Shown here piece after piece: positions 24,719 through 30,725 of a stretch of DNA of 64,000 bases. The notes beneath the pieces were generated by a model that was not told where the DNA came from, made no database searches, and saw only the letters and a program-made list of their open reading frames with translations. The number at the start of each line of letters is the position of its first letter. The first letter of the stretch is position 1. Location of the stretch: assembly GCA_947480015.1 (NCBI GenBank), contig CANKBS010000016.1, positions 28,188-92,187 of the forward strand. Reading direction: 5' to 3'. The DNA comes from Sphingobacteriaceae bacterium. GTDB taxonomy: Bacteria; Bacteroidota; Bacteroidia; B-17B0; Aurantibacillaceae. The position numbers were made by a program, and so were the translations under genes.

Positions 24719-25504
24719 ATGAGATTAATCAATTTAATATCTTTTGGCGGCATTAAGCCTACACCCTATACAGATGCCTTAAAATCAAAGGTAATTTTAG
24801 CCGGCGGTTTATTTAATCCAACTTTAGAAAGTGCTTTTAAAACTTTTGAGGGTGCAATGGGTTCTGAATTAGTAAAATATGATAGATTAAATTTTTACGG
24901 TGTTAATAATTCAATCGCTGCTATTTATGACTTTATTAATCCTACTATTACTGTTTCAGCTGTTGCCTCTCCAACATGGACAAATAATTATGGATTTACC
25001 GGAAACGGAACTAGTTCTTATATAAATACGCGTTTTAACCAATTAACTTCAGGTACTAATTATACTCAAAATTCTAATTCCTTTGGAGCTTATTTTTTAA
25101 TTAATAAAGGTGCAACTACAGAGGTTAATATGGGACTTTCGAATGGCTCTAACTTAACTTATTTAATGCCAAACAATGCCGGTTCTTTTTATTTTGTTGC
25201 TAATCAGGGAACCAATACAACAACAACCGGCCAAAATACTTCCGGATTAATTTCAGTACGTAGAACTTCTAGCACTAATGTTGAGGGATACCGTAATTCT
25301 TCTTTGATTAGTTCTATTACTGTATCTTCGGTAGCTTTAATTAGTCAAGAATTTTTCTTAGGCGCATATAATGCATCGGGATCAGCTGCTGGTTTTTCAA
25401 GTAATCCTTTTGCATTTAGTTACATGGCATCAGGTGATATAAATGTTACTACATTATACAATGCTGTTCAAGCTTTTGCCACTACTATGGGATGGGCTGT
25501 TTAA
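24719..25504 (+). CDS. LamG-like putative receptor-binding phage protein
   Basis: 261 aa. The middle and C-terminal part shows the pattern seen in Bacteroidota phage fibre/spike proteins: TWTNNYGFTGNGTSSYINTR, NSFGAYFLINKGATTE, SSLISSITVSS, FFLGAYNASGSA, YNAVQAFATTMGW. It is a concanavalin-like beta sandwich rich in Ser, Thr, Asn and Gly. Likely the host-recognition spike. The N-terminus (MRLINLISFGG) may bind the particle. Confidence 0.65.
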   Translation: MRLINLISFGGIKPTPYTDALKSKVILAGGLFNPTLESAFKTFEGAMGSELVKYDRLNFYGVNNSIAAIYDFINPTITVSAVASPTWTNNYGFTGNGTSSYINTRFNQLTSGTNYTQNSNSFGAYFLINKGATTEVNMGLSNGSNLTYLMPNNAGSFYFVANQGTNTTTTGQNTSGLISVRRTSSTNVEGYRNSSLISSITVSSVALISQEFFLGAYNASGSAAGFSSNPFAFSYMASGDINVTTLYNAVQAFATTMGWAV

Positions 25505-25513
25505 ATTTTTTTT

Positions 25514-25711
25514 ATGACAAGTGAAATTTTATTTTCAATAATAGTAGGTCTTTTAACCATTATCTCATATTTTTTGAGATCTATTGGTACTGATATAAAA
25601 GAAATAAAGACTTCAATTGTTTCCCATGGTGAAAAAATTGCCGTTCACGATGTTCATCTGGACAATATAAGGGAAGATGTTAAAAAGCATGACATTGCCC
25701 TTTCTAAATAA
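25514..25711 (+). CDS. Small phage protein with TM helix and coiled coil
   Basis: 65 aa. N-terminal transmembrane helix (LFSIIVGLLTIISYFL) followed by a heptad-like helix (IGTDIKEIKTSIVSHGEK, VHLDNIREDVKKHDIAL). The layout is like small phage lysis accessory proteins of the haemolysin XhlA type in mirrored order. Next to the spike and lysin genes; may assist lysis. Confidence 0.55.
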   Translation: MTSEILFSIIVGLLTIISYFLRSIGTDIKEIKTSIVSHGEKIAVHDVHLDNIREDVKKHDIALSK

Positions 25712-25743
25712 ATTTTTCTGTATTTTTGAGGAAAATTACTCAA

Positions 25744-26136
25744 ATGAAAAATTTTAAACTTTTTTTAAAATCTTATCTTTTAGCTTCTCTTTTTGCTTTA
25801 GGAATTTTTTTAATTTTTTCTGCATGCAAAAAACAAACTTCTGGCTCTGCCGTAATTTGGTATGACAAAACGGCTTCTATCGGCTTATTAAAAGTCGGCT
25901 CAACTTCTTTAAATTACTATTTTGATGGTTCTTTGATTGGATCATCTGCCTCCGGGACTTTTTGGACAGGACCTCCCGATTGTAGTTCAACCGGGGTTAT
26001 AACAATAAAAAAAGACCTTGGCGGCGCCAAAATCAAAAATTTTTCTTATACTATAAAAGATCAATTAAACCGAATTGTTTATTCGGGATCAATGGACATA
26101 AAAGATGCTAGCTGTAATAGTTTGCAGCTTCAATAA
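25744..26136 (+). CDS. Phage-encoded lipoprotein
   Basis: 130 aa from ATG 25744 (the in-frame TTG at 25726 lies in a sequence, TATTTTTG, that resembles a -7 promoter element). Signal peptide with lipobox LIFSAC (Cys about 28), then a beta-sheet domain (VIWYDKTASIGLL, NYYFDGSLIG, FSYTIKDQLNRIVYSGSMDI). Phage lipoproteins often block superinfection by hiding receptors; that role is inferred here. Last plus-strand gene of the element and perhaps separately expressed from the prophage. Confidence 0.65.
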   Translation: MKNFKLFLKSYLLASLFALGIFLIFSACKKQTSGSAVIWYDKTASIGLLKVGSTSLNYYFDGSLIGSSASGTFWTGPPDCSSTGVITIKKDLGGAKIKNFSYTIKDQLNRIVYSGSMDIKDASCNSLQLQ

Positions 26137-26376
26137 TTATTCAAAAATTTCCGGGTGTGTTTCGAATATTCGAAGCAATTTAAAGGGAGTAATTTTTTTC
26201 AATTTATAAAGTTCAGCTGCTTTATGCAAAAACAAGTCAATACCTGTTTTAAGCTTCATCCCTTCACTTGAACAAATTAAAACCCACTGAAATTTTGTCC
26301 CAGATTTCATGTGCACTTGTGATTGTAGTTTTTCTTTTCCTGTTGAGGATTGTAGTTTGTATTTTTTTTCTTTCAT
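26137..26376 (-). CDS. Hypothetical small basic protein of the minus-strand module
   Basis: 79 aa, Lys-rich (KEKKYKLQSSTGKEKLQ, LHKAAELYKLKKITPFKLL). No domain recognised. It ends back to back with the lipoprotein gene (stop codons adjacent), and follows radC on the same strand. Confidence 0.5.
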   Translation of the reverse strand: MKEKKYKLQSSTGKEKLQSQVHMKSGTKFQWVLICSSEGMKLKTGIDLFLHKAAELYKLKKITPFKLLRIFETHPEIFE

Positions 26377-26466
26377 GTTTTATTTATTTACGTTATGGTT
26401 AACTAGGTACGGGTGTTTAAGGTCTGGGAGTTAACCCAATAAGTTAAAACTTACTGAGTTTTTAAA

Positions 26467-26937
26467 TCAAATTTCTCCTTCGTCTGAAAAAGAATAATAA
26501 CTGTTTTCCCCTATTATTATATGATCTAATAATAAAATTTGTAGAATTTTTCCCGCTTCTTTTATTTGTCTTGTGATCTGTTTATCTGGATCACTTGGTA
26601 CGATTTGTCCACTTGGGTGATTGTGAGCGATTATAATTCCGCTTGCATTTGCTGTTATTGCTATACTCATAATTACCCGAACGTCAATAACCGTTCCCGC
26701 AATTCCACCTTGTGAAATTTTAACCCACCCTAAAACGCTATTAGCTCTGTTTACAAGCAATAAAATGCATTCTTCGTGGTGTTCTATTGTTTCAGCGTTA
26801 AAAACCTTTAAAAATTCATTGTAAGCGTCTTGGCTACTTTTAATTTTTGGTCTGTCAATTGCCTTAACTTTGGTTTTATAACTAATCATTACCTCTGCTA
26901 AATTTTCCGATTTTTCAATTTTATATCCTGTTTTCAT
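26467..26937 (-). CDS. RadC family JAB/MPN domain protein
   Basis: 156 aa. Complete JAMM metal motif: Glu56 (HEECILLLVN), His105-x-His107 in AHNHPSG, then Ser115 and Asp118 at the expected H-x-H-x7-S-x2-D spacing. The protein lacks the N-terminal helix-hairpin-helix domain of chromosomal RadC, as is usual for mobile-element versions. The activity of RadC is not settled; on phages and plasmids it is often suspected in anti-restriction or DNA repair. Encoded on the strand opposite to the virion genes. Confidence 0.85.
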   Translation of the reverse strand: MKTGYKIEKSENLAEVMISYKTKVKAIDRPKIKSSQDAYNEFLKVFNAETIEHHEECILLLVNRANSVLGWVKISQGGIAGTVIDVRVIMSIAITANASGIIIAHNHPSGQIVPSDPDKQITRQIKEAGKILQILLLDHIIIGENSYYSFSDEGEI

Positions 26938-26948
26938 GGTTTTAAATA

Positions 26949-26980
26949 CGGGAGCCGTTTAACCGGCTCCCGATTTTTTT
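26949..26980 (+). terminator. Intrinsic terminator between minus-strand genes, oriented for the plus strand
   Basis: CGGGAGCCG (26949-26957) and CGGCTCCCG (26964-26972) pair over 9 bp, followed on the plus strand by a T7 run. No plus-strand gene lies just upstream, so it may stop long virion transcripts from 25-26 kb before they reach the hairpin region. Confidence 0.65.
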
Positions 26981-27194
26981 AGTTTAATAATAATGAAATT
27001 ACTTCTTCACATTTTTGCTCAGATGCTAAAGGTCCGACAAGTGTTTGTTCTTTATCATTCAAATAACTAACCTTTAAAAACCAATTTCTTTCTGTGCTTC
27101 CTTCCTTTTCTTTTTGTTGAAATGGTGAAATCATTTTTATTCCTTTGCTTTGTAGATAAACTACTGTTCCGTTCATTAATGTTACTTTTTTCAT
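26979..27194 (-). CDS. Hypothetical small protein of the minus-strand module
   Basis: 71 aa, starts MKKVTLMNGTVVYLQ, with alternating strands and a C-terminal helix (EQKCEEVISLLL). No motif recognised. In the same direction as radC, 41 bp upstream of it. Confidence 0.5.
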   Translation of the reverse strand: MKKVTLMNGTVVYLQSKGIKMISPFQQKEKEGSTERNWFLKVSYLNDKEQTLVGPLASEQKCEEVISLLLN

Positions 27195-27275
27195 TTGTTT
27201 TGATTCGATTCACCGATATATCGAGAGATTTTAGTTAAAATTTAAAATATATTTATTGCTGTCTTTTGTGTCATT

Positions 27276-27479
27276 TTACATTAATTTAAGTTGTGTATTT
27301 TGTTTTCCTTTTAGCCTTTGTATTTCAGAGTGAAGCGAATTTATAGACTCTGTTTGTTGGTGTAAGCATTCATACAAATGAGTTATTAAATCTTTTTTTT
27401 CTTCAATCTCTGTTTTTCCCACTGAATGTCTGGGAAGATTTTTTGTTTGCTGTCCTATTCGTTCTATTAGATTTTTCAT
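27276..27479 (-). CDS. Small helical protein at the edge of the inverted repeat
   Basis: 67 aa from ATG (complement of 27477-27479). Coiled-coil-like C-terminal half (IEEKKDLITHLYECLHQQ, ESINSLHSEIQRLKG). The frame stays open for about 105 further codons into the inverted repeat, but that part has low-complexity, repeat-derived composition and is not taken as coding. First gene of the minus-strand module; it could be a small regulator or partner of origin-binding proteins. Confidence 0.45.
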   Translation of the reverse strand: MKNLIERIGQQTKNLPRHSVGKTEIEEKKDLITHLYECLHQQTESINSLHSEIQRLKGKQNTQLKLM

Positions 27480-27784
27480 TTTTTTTTTCTGATGCCTGTG
27501 GGTGAGTTTCTCGTCTCGCTGTGCCAAAGGATCATAAAACTTAAAAAAGGCCTCAGGGATATAAAACCGAGGGCCCCGAAATTTTGAAAAAATTTTGGGT
27601 TTCGGTGTGCGTTTTTGATAGGGCAGGGCTTTGTCCCTGACCATCAAAAAAAGGCTTTGCATAGGCCGGCTTTGTCCGGCCGGCAAAAAGGGTTGTTTAT
27701 GCTCCCTGAGGCCTTTTTTAAGTTTTACCTTTGCACGAGCGAACGAGAAAAACTCACCCTGGCATTCAGTAAAAAAATGAAAAA
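27472..27784. repeat. Long imperfect inverted repeat with internal hairpins (candidate phage origin/packaging signal)
   Basis: Left arm about 27472-27559 and right arm about 27703-27784 are complementary with a few mismatches; shared blocks include GGTGAGTTT(T)CTCGT, AAAACTTAAAAAAGGCCTCA and GGG. The 140-nt centre holds CCGAAA/TTTCGG, then TTTTTGAT (27612-27619)/ATCAAAAA (27643-27650) enclosing CAGGG/CCCTG, then GGCCGG (27664-27669)/CCGGCC (27676-27681). Two of these hairpins share the same loop CTTTGT. In single-stranded DNA this would fold into one branched structure, as origin and packaging signals of ssDNA phages do. Confidence 0.7.
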
Positions 27785-28116
27785 AGAAAAATTCCATTGG
27801 ATGGGAGCCGGTTGAGGCGACCTTTCTAAAAAAAGCGATCCGGATTGTCGTGGAAATCCTTTTTTATCTAAATTAGATTCATTCTAAATAAAAAAGATTG
27901 AAACAAAAGCCGGGTTTTTTATCGCCATAATCTTATTTATAATCATTCTAAATTTCATTTTTAACAATATTGAATGAAATTTTATTTTATATTTGTTGAG
28001 GCGAATCAAAATGCCTACATGATGTGAAGTCTTATAACATATCACATCATGTTTCAGAATGAAACAAATTAGTAATTATTTTAACAATTTTAACAATAAT
28101 AAAACAATCTAATTTT
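27785..28116. other. Non-coding AT-rich phage region with palindromes
   Basis: No convincing ORF. Contains an 11-bp direct repeat TCATTCTAAAT (27879-27889 and 27943-27953), an 8-bp stem ATTTCATT (27952-27959)/AATGAAAT (27973-27980) and a perfect 10-bp stem CATGATGTGA (28018-28027)/TCACATCATG (28042-28051) with a 14-nt loop. Probably part of the replication or control region. Confidence 0.55.
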
Positions 28117-28185
28117 ATGCAAAATTCAATTTATACGGCAAATCAGCCGTTTTTTTTGAAATCTGAAACGGACATAATAAACATT
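28117..28185 (+). pseudogene. 5' part of the phage gene split by integration
   Basis: ATG 28117 opens MQNSIYTANQPFFLKSETDI, then I-N-I at the att core. In the integrated state the frame continues into chromosomal DNA and stops at 28276-28278 (53 codons). Joined at the shared att core to position 14806, it continues in the same frame for 90 codons to TAA 15080, giving a 113-aa protein. Function unknown; the start has a usual A/T-rich leader. Confidence 0.55.
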
Positions 28186-28194
28186 ATGTTAAGT
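28167..28194 (+). other. Right dif-like attachment site
   Basis: Arms AACGGACATAA and TTATGTTAAGT around centre TAAACA (28178-28183). The right arm matches the E. coli dif XerD arm TTATGTTAAAT at 10 of 11 bases and is expected to be chromosomal. Left chromosomal arm TTAGAATATAA plus this right arm rebuilds a good dif site. Confidence 0.75.
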
Positions 28195-28210
28195 AGTATT
28201 GGTAAAAGTA

Positions 28211-28232
28211 AAAGTATCATTACTGATACTTT
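28211..28232 (-). terminator. Terminator of the small lipoprotein gene
   Basis: AAAGTATCA (28211-28219) and TGATACTTT (28224-28232) form a 9-bp stem with loop TTAC. On the minus strand it lies 6 bp past the lipoprotein stop and is followed by a T-rich tract. Confidence 0.7.
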
Positions 28233-28238
28233 CGACAT

Positions 28239-28364
28239 TTATACAGATCTTTTTGCGCTCTGCTCTACCTTGCCATAAGCAGGACAACGCTCGTGACTTT
28301 TACAAGAAGAGAAAGCTAAAGCTATAACAAATACGATGAGACTTACTGAACTAATCTTTTTCAT
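28239..28364 (-). CDS. Very small lipoprotein
   Basis: 41 aa. Signal peptide with lipobox (MKKISSVSLIVFVIALAFSS then Cys21), and a 20-residue mature part KSHERCPAYGKVEQSAKRSV. Tiny lipoproteins with a C-x-AYG motif after the lipobox are, from memory, widespread in Bacteroidota and are usually missed by gene callers because of size. A terminator follows immediately, supporting expression. Chromosomal, just right of the prophage. Function unknown. Confidence 0.65.
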   Translation of the reverse strand: MKKISSVSLIVFVIALAFSSCKSHERCPAYGKVEQSAKRSV

Positions 28365-28457
28365 AATTTAATTTTATGTTCTAAAGGTAAGGTTTTACTT
28401 TTACTTACGAATGTTAAAAAACCAGATTGCCCTAATTTTAATAACAATACAAAGTTA

Positions 28458-29135
28458 ATGATCAAAAGTCTCCCGCTTCACTGGCAAGCATTTCTTCAAG
28501 CTGAAACTGATAAAGCCTATTTTGCCGAGCTTCAAAACGCCTTACTTAAAGCCTGTGCTTCTAAAACGGTTTACCCACCGGCATCTCTTATTTACCATGC
28601 CTTTGAGCTCTGTTCACCCCAACACGTTAAGGTGGTTTTAATTGGTCAGGATCCCTACCATGGTCCGGGTCAGGCCAATGGGCTCAGTTTTTCGGTTAAC
28701 GACGGCATGAAATTACCACCCAGTTTAAAAAATATTTTTAAAGAATTAAAAACAGATATTCCGAATTTTGAATTTCCACTTAGCGGTAATCTCGAAGGCT
28801 GGGCCAAACAAGGGGTTCTGCTCCTTAACGCCGTATTGAGTGTTGAAGCCGGTTTGCCGGGCAGTCACAAAACCTTTGGTTGGGAAAATTTTACCGATGC
28901 TGTCATAAAACAACTCAGTGATCAAACAACACATCTGGTGTTTTTACTTTGGGGCAATTATGCGCGTAACAAAGCTCCCTTGATTGATTCCAACAAACAT
29001 TTGATCCTGGAAGCAGCGCATCCTTCTCCCCTTGCCAGAGGCGCATTTTTTGGTTCAGCTCCTTTTAGTAAAACCAATAAGTATCTGACAGGAAAAGGTT
29101 TAGAGCCTATTAATTGGGAATTGACTTCGGGTTAA
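28458..29135 (+). CDS. ung: Uracil-DNA glycosylase (family 1)
   Basis: 225 aa, full length. Excises uracil from DNA to start base-excision repair. Catalytic water-activating motif GQDPYHGPGQANGLSFS with Asp65 and the C-terminal AHPSPLARGAFFG loop with the catalytic His are intact. Cytoplasmic. It overlaps the convergent gene at 29110 by 26 bp. Confidence 0.95.
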   Translation: MIKSLPLHWQAFLQAETDKAYFAELQNALLKACASKTVYPPASLIYHAFELCSPQHVKVVLIGQDPYHGPGQANGLSFSVNDGMKLPPSLKNIFKELKTDIPNFEFPLSGNLEGWAKQGVLLLNAVLSVEAGLPGSHKTFGWENFTDAVIKQLSDQTTHLVFLLWGNYARNKAPLIDSNKHLILEAAHPSPLARGAFFGSAPFSKTNKYLTGKGLEPINWELTSG

Positions 29136-29844
29136 ATTTTTCGATGTGTTTGTTTTTACCAAAGGCATCGTAGCTATACCATACGCCGTTTTTATAATAG
29201 TGTTTCGTGTCATAGGAGTAAACTAAATTGCCTTCTTCTTTTAAAACAGCATTGGGATAATAGCATTTACGCTGGTATTTTTTTGTTTTCAAATCAATCA
29301 ACTTAAATTCTAAAGCTATGTTACCGTCGGCATACCAGGTTTTTTCCTGAATCAGGTATTTCTGATCCTTCGAAAATTCGATTTGCCTTTTAGGAATGTT
29401 GTTTGAATAATAATCGGCTACTTTTTTTACCAAAGCATTGTAATAGATAATCTGACGATGCAAGGTACCATCCTCATAAAAAATATCAAGCACCGAATTA
29501 ATCGGATCGCTGCTTTGAAAATTACGTTCGCATTGCCCGTTTTCGAAAAAGTTCTTAAATAACACAAGTTTGCCGTTCTTGTAAAAGCCCTTGTGTAAAG
29601 ACTTTCCCGAAGGATAATAATCTTCAATCCAACCTTGTACCAAAATACCAGTGCCGGTATAACGCATCGAATCGCCGGCTAAAACGTCAATGAGTTTGTT
29701 ATACGCATTATTACCAAACAAGGTATCAATGGCAACCGACTGTCGAATGCCAGCGAGTGTTGCTTTTTTTATTGAGGGATTTTGCGCCTTAACCGGAGAA
29801 AAAAACAGTCCCGTAATTAGAATTATGCTATACTTTGTTTTCAC
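29110..29844 (-). CDS. Exported MORN/YwqK-like repeat protein
   Basis: 244 aa from GTG (complement of 29842-29844), which gives a signal peptide (KTKYSIILITGLFFSPVKAQ). An ATG 51 bp further upstream is less likely, because a TACCTTTG promoter element lies between them. Repeated units of the type G.W..DYYPSGKSLHKGFYKNGKLVLFKN and Y..DG.L...I.Y occur (antitoxin YwqK/MORN-like beta hairpins). Such Bacteroidota proteins are periplasmic or outer-membrane-associated with no established function. Confidence 0.65.
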   Translation of the reverse strand: MKTKYSIILITGLFFSPVKAQNPSIKKATLAGIRQSVAIDTLFGNNAYNKLIDVLAGDSMRYTGTGILVQGWIEDYYPSGKSLHKGFYKNGKLVLFKNFFENGQCERNFQSSDPINSVLDIFYEDGTLHRQIIYYNALVKKVADYYSNNIPKRQIEFSKDQKYLIQEKTWYADGNIALEFKLIDLKTKKYQRKCYYPNAVLKEEGNLVYSYDTKHYYKNGVWYSYDAFGKNKHIEKFNPKSIPN

Positions 29845-29851
29845 TAATTTG

Positions 29852-29859
29852 CAAAGGTA
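29852..29859 (-). promoter_or_regulatory. -7 promoter element for the YwqK-like gene
   Basis: TACCTTTG on the minus strand, 7 nt before the GTG start. It supports GTG over the upstream ATG and implies a very short leader. Confidence 0.45.
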
Positions 29860-29908
29860 GCAATTTGAAAGTCCCTTTAAAGTCAAGTAGTACAAGGCTG
29901 CGCTTAAT

Positions 29909-30361
29909 TTACTGATTATTAAGTGTGTATCTCATTTGAACATGAGGGATATCATCTTCCAAATAGTTTTCGCCTTCGGACTCAAAACCTAAGTCGGTAT
30001 AAAATTTTAAAAGATAAAGTTGGGCAGATATGAGTAATTGTTGATTTGGAAAGAGTTCCAGAGATTTACTAATCGCATAATCCATTAATTTTTTTCCGGA
30101 GCCATTGCCTCTGGATTTTGAATCAACTACTACTCTGCCAATGGCCACTTCGGGATAAGCAAAGCCAGGTGGAATAATTCGGCAATAGCCTAAAAGTAAA
30201 TGATTGTCGAGCATCAATACATGAAATGCTTTCAGGTCTTTTTCATCGATGTCCTGATAAGCACAGTTTTGTTCCACTACAAAAACCTTTGCCCGGAGTT
30301 TATATATTTCAAATAACTCGTTGGTAGATAATTTCTCGAATTCTTTTACGGTAATATGCAT
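29909..30361 (-). CDS. elaA: ElaA-type GNAT acetyltransferase
   Basis: 150 aa. ElaA signatures: LYEIYKLRAKVFVVEQ-like start (LFEIYKLRAKVFVVEQNCAY), DIDEKDL..FHV, CRIIPPG, and the acetyl-CoA loop IGRVVVDSKSRGNGSGKKLM. C-terminal FYTDLGFESEGENYLEDDIPH. Transfers an acetyl group from acetyl-CoA to an unknown amine. First base before the next gene is 2 bp away, so it is in an operon with the CoA-binding protein and MFS transporter. Confidence 0.85.
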   Translation of the reverse strand: MHITVKEFEKLSTNELFEIYKLRAKVFVVEQNCAYQDIDEKDLKAFHVLMLDNHLLLGYCRIIPPGFAYPEVAIGRVVVDSKSRGNGSGKKLMDYAISKSLELFPNQQLLISAQLYLLKFYTDLGFESEGENYLEDDIPHVQMRYTLNNQ

Positions 30362-30362
30362 C

Positions 30363-30725
30363 TTAGTAATTTCCTATACTTAAGAGCACCAGCGTACAAG
30401 CCTCCAAACAGTCTATGCCCTTTTCGGCTGCTTGTTTTTCCAATTCTACATTTTCGGTACCGGGATTAAAGATCAATCGTTTGGGTTTTAAACTAAAAAT
30501 ATAATCGGACCATGTTGCTTGATTTTTAAGGCCAATGTAAAGCGTAACAGTGTCAACATCAATTATTTGAGGCTGGTTAAGTAAAATGGTTTCTCCATCA
30601 ATAACACCGGCATGCATGCCTACCGGAAATACGTCATGCCCGTGTTTTTTAAGGCTCAAGGTAGCCTTATAACTATAACGTTCGGGATTTGAAGAGGCCC
30701 CAATAACAACGGTTCGTTTACTCAT
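30363..30725 (-). CDS. CoA-binding (YccU-like) Rossmann protein
   Basis: 120 aa. Small CoA_binding domain: TVVIGASSNPERYSYKA, HDVFPVG, then INPGTENVELEKQAAEKGID and the Cys in CLEACTLVLL. Members bind CoA or nucleotides; no reaction is known. Its start overlaps the MFS gene's end by 8 bp, so it is coupled to the transporter. Confidence 0.8.
   Translation of the reverse strand: MSKRTVVIGASSNPERYSYKATLSLKKHGHDVFPVGMHAGVIDGETILLNQPQIIDVDTVTLYIGLKNQATWSDYIFSLKPKRLIFNPGTENVELEKQAAEKGIDCLEACTLVLLSIGNY

Larger units (their letters stand above)
14789..28194. mobile_element. Xer-dependent prophage of a small non-tailed, probably ssDNA phage (about 13.4 kb)
   Basis: Bounded by two dif-like sites with identical centre TAAACA and a shared 13-bp core (ATAATAAACATTA). 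The contents are strongly AT-rich and consist mostly of small tightly packed plus-strand genes with 1-bp TAATG overlaps. Key genes: gpII-type Rep (17605), putative major capsid protein (19528), small membrane proteins, basic peptide (22337), M15-like hydrolase (24077), LamG-like protein (24719), minus-strand RadC module (26137-27479), hairpin-rich non-coding region (27472-28116). No integrase is visible, as expected for an element using host XerC/XerD. Circularisation in silico restores a split gene across the junction. Confidence 0.8.

Noticed and set aside
22464..25504. Shared ISFGG-type N-terminus of the 22464 and 24719 proteins as a targeting signal
   Set aside because: Only a few residues match; too short to support as a feature of its own.
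27480..27797. Minus-strand frame extending the 67-aa gene to 173 codons through the inverted repeat
   Set aside because: The extension is low-complexity and repeats the arm sequence; an internal ATG at the edge of the repeat fits better.
27615..27815. Plus-strand 66-codon frame inside the inverted repeat
   Set aside because: It mirrors the other arm of the repeat in translation and has no gene-like start context.
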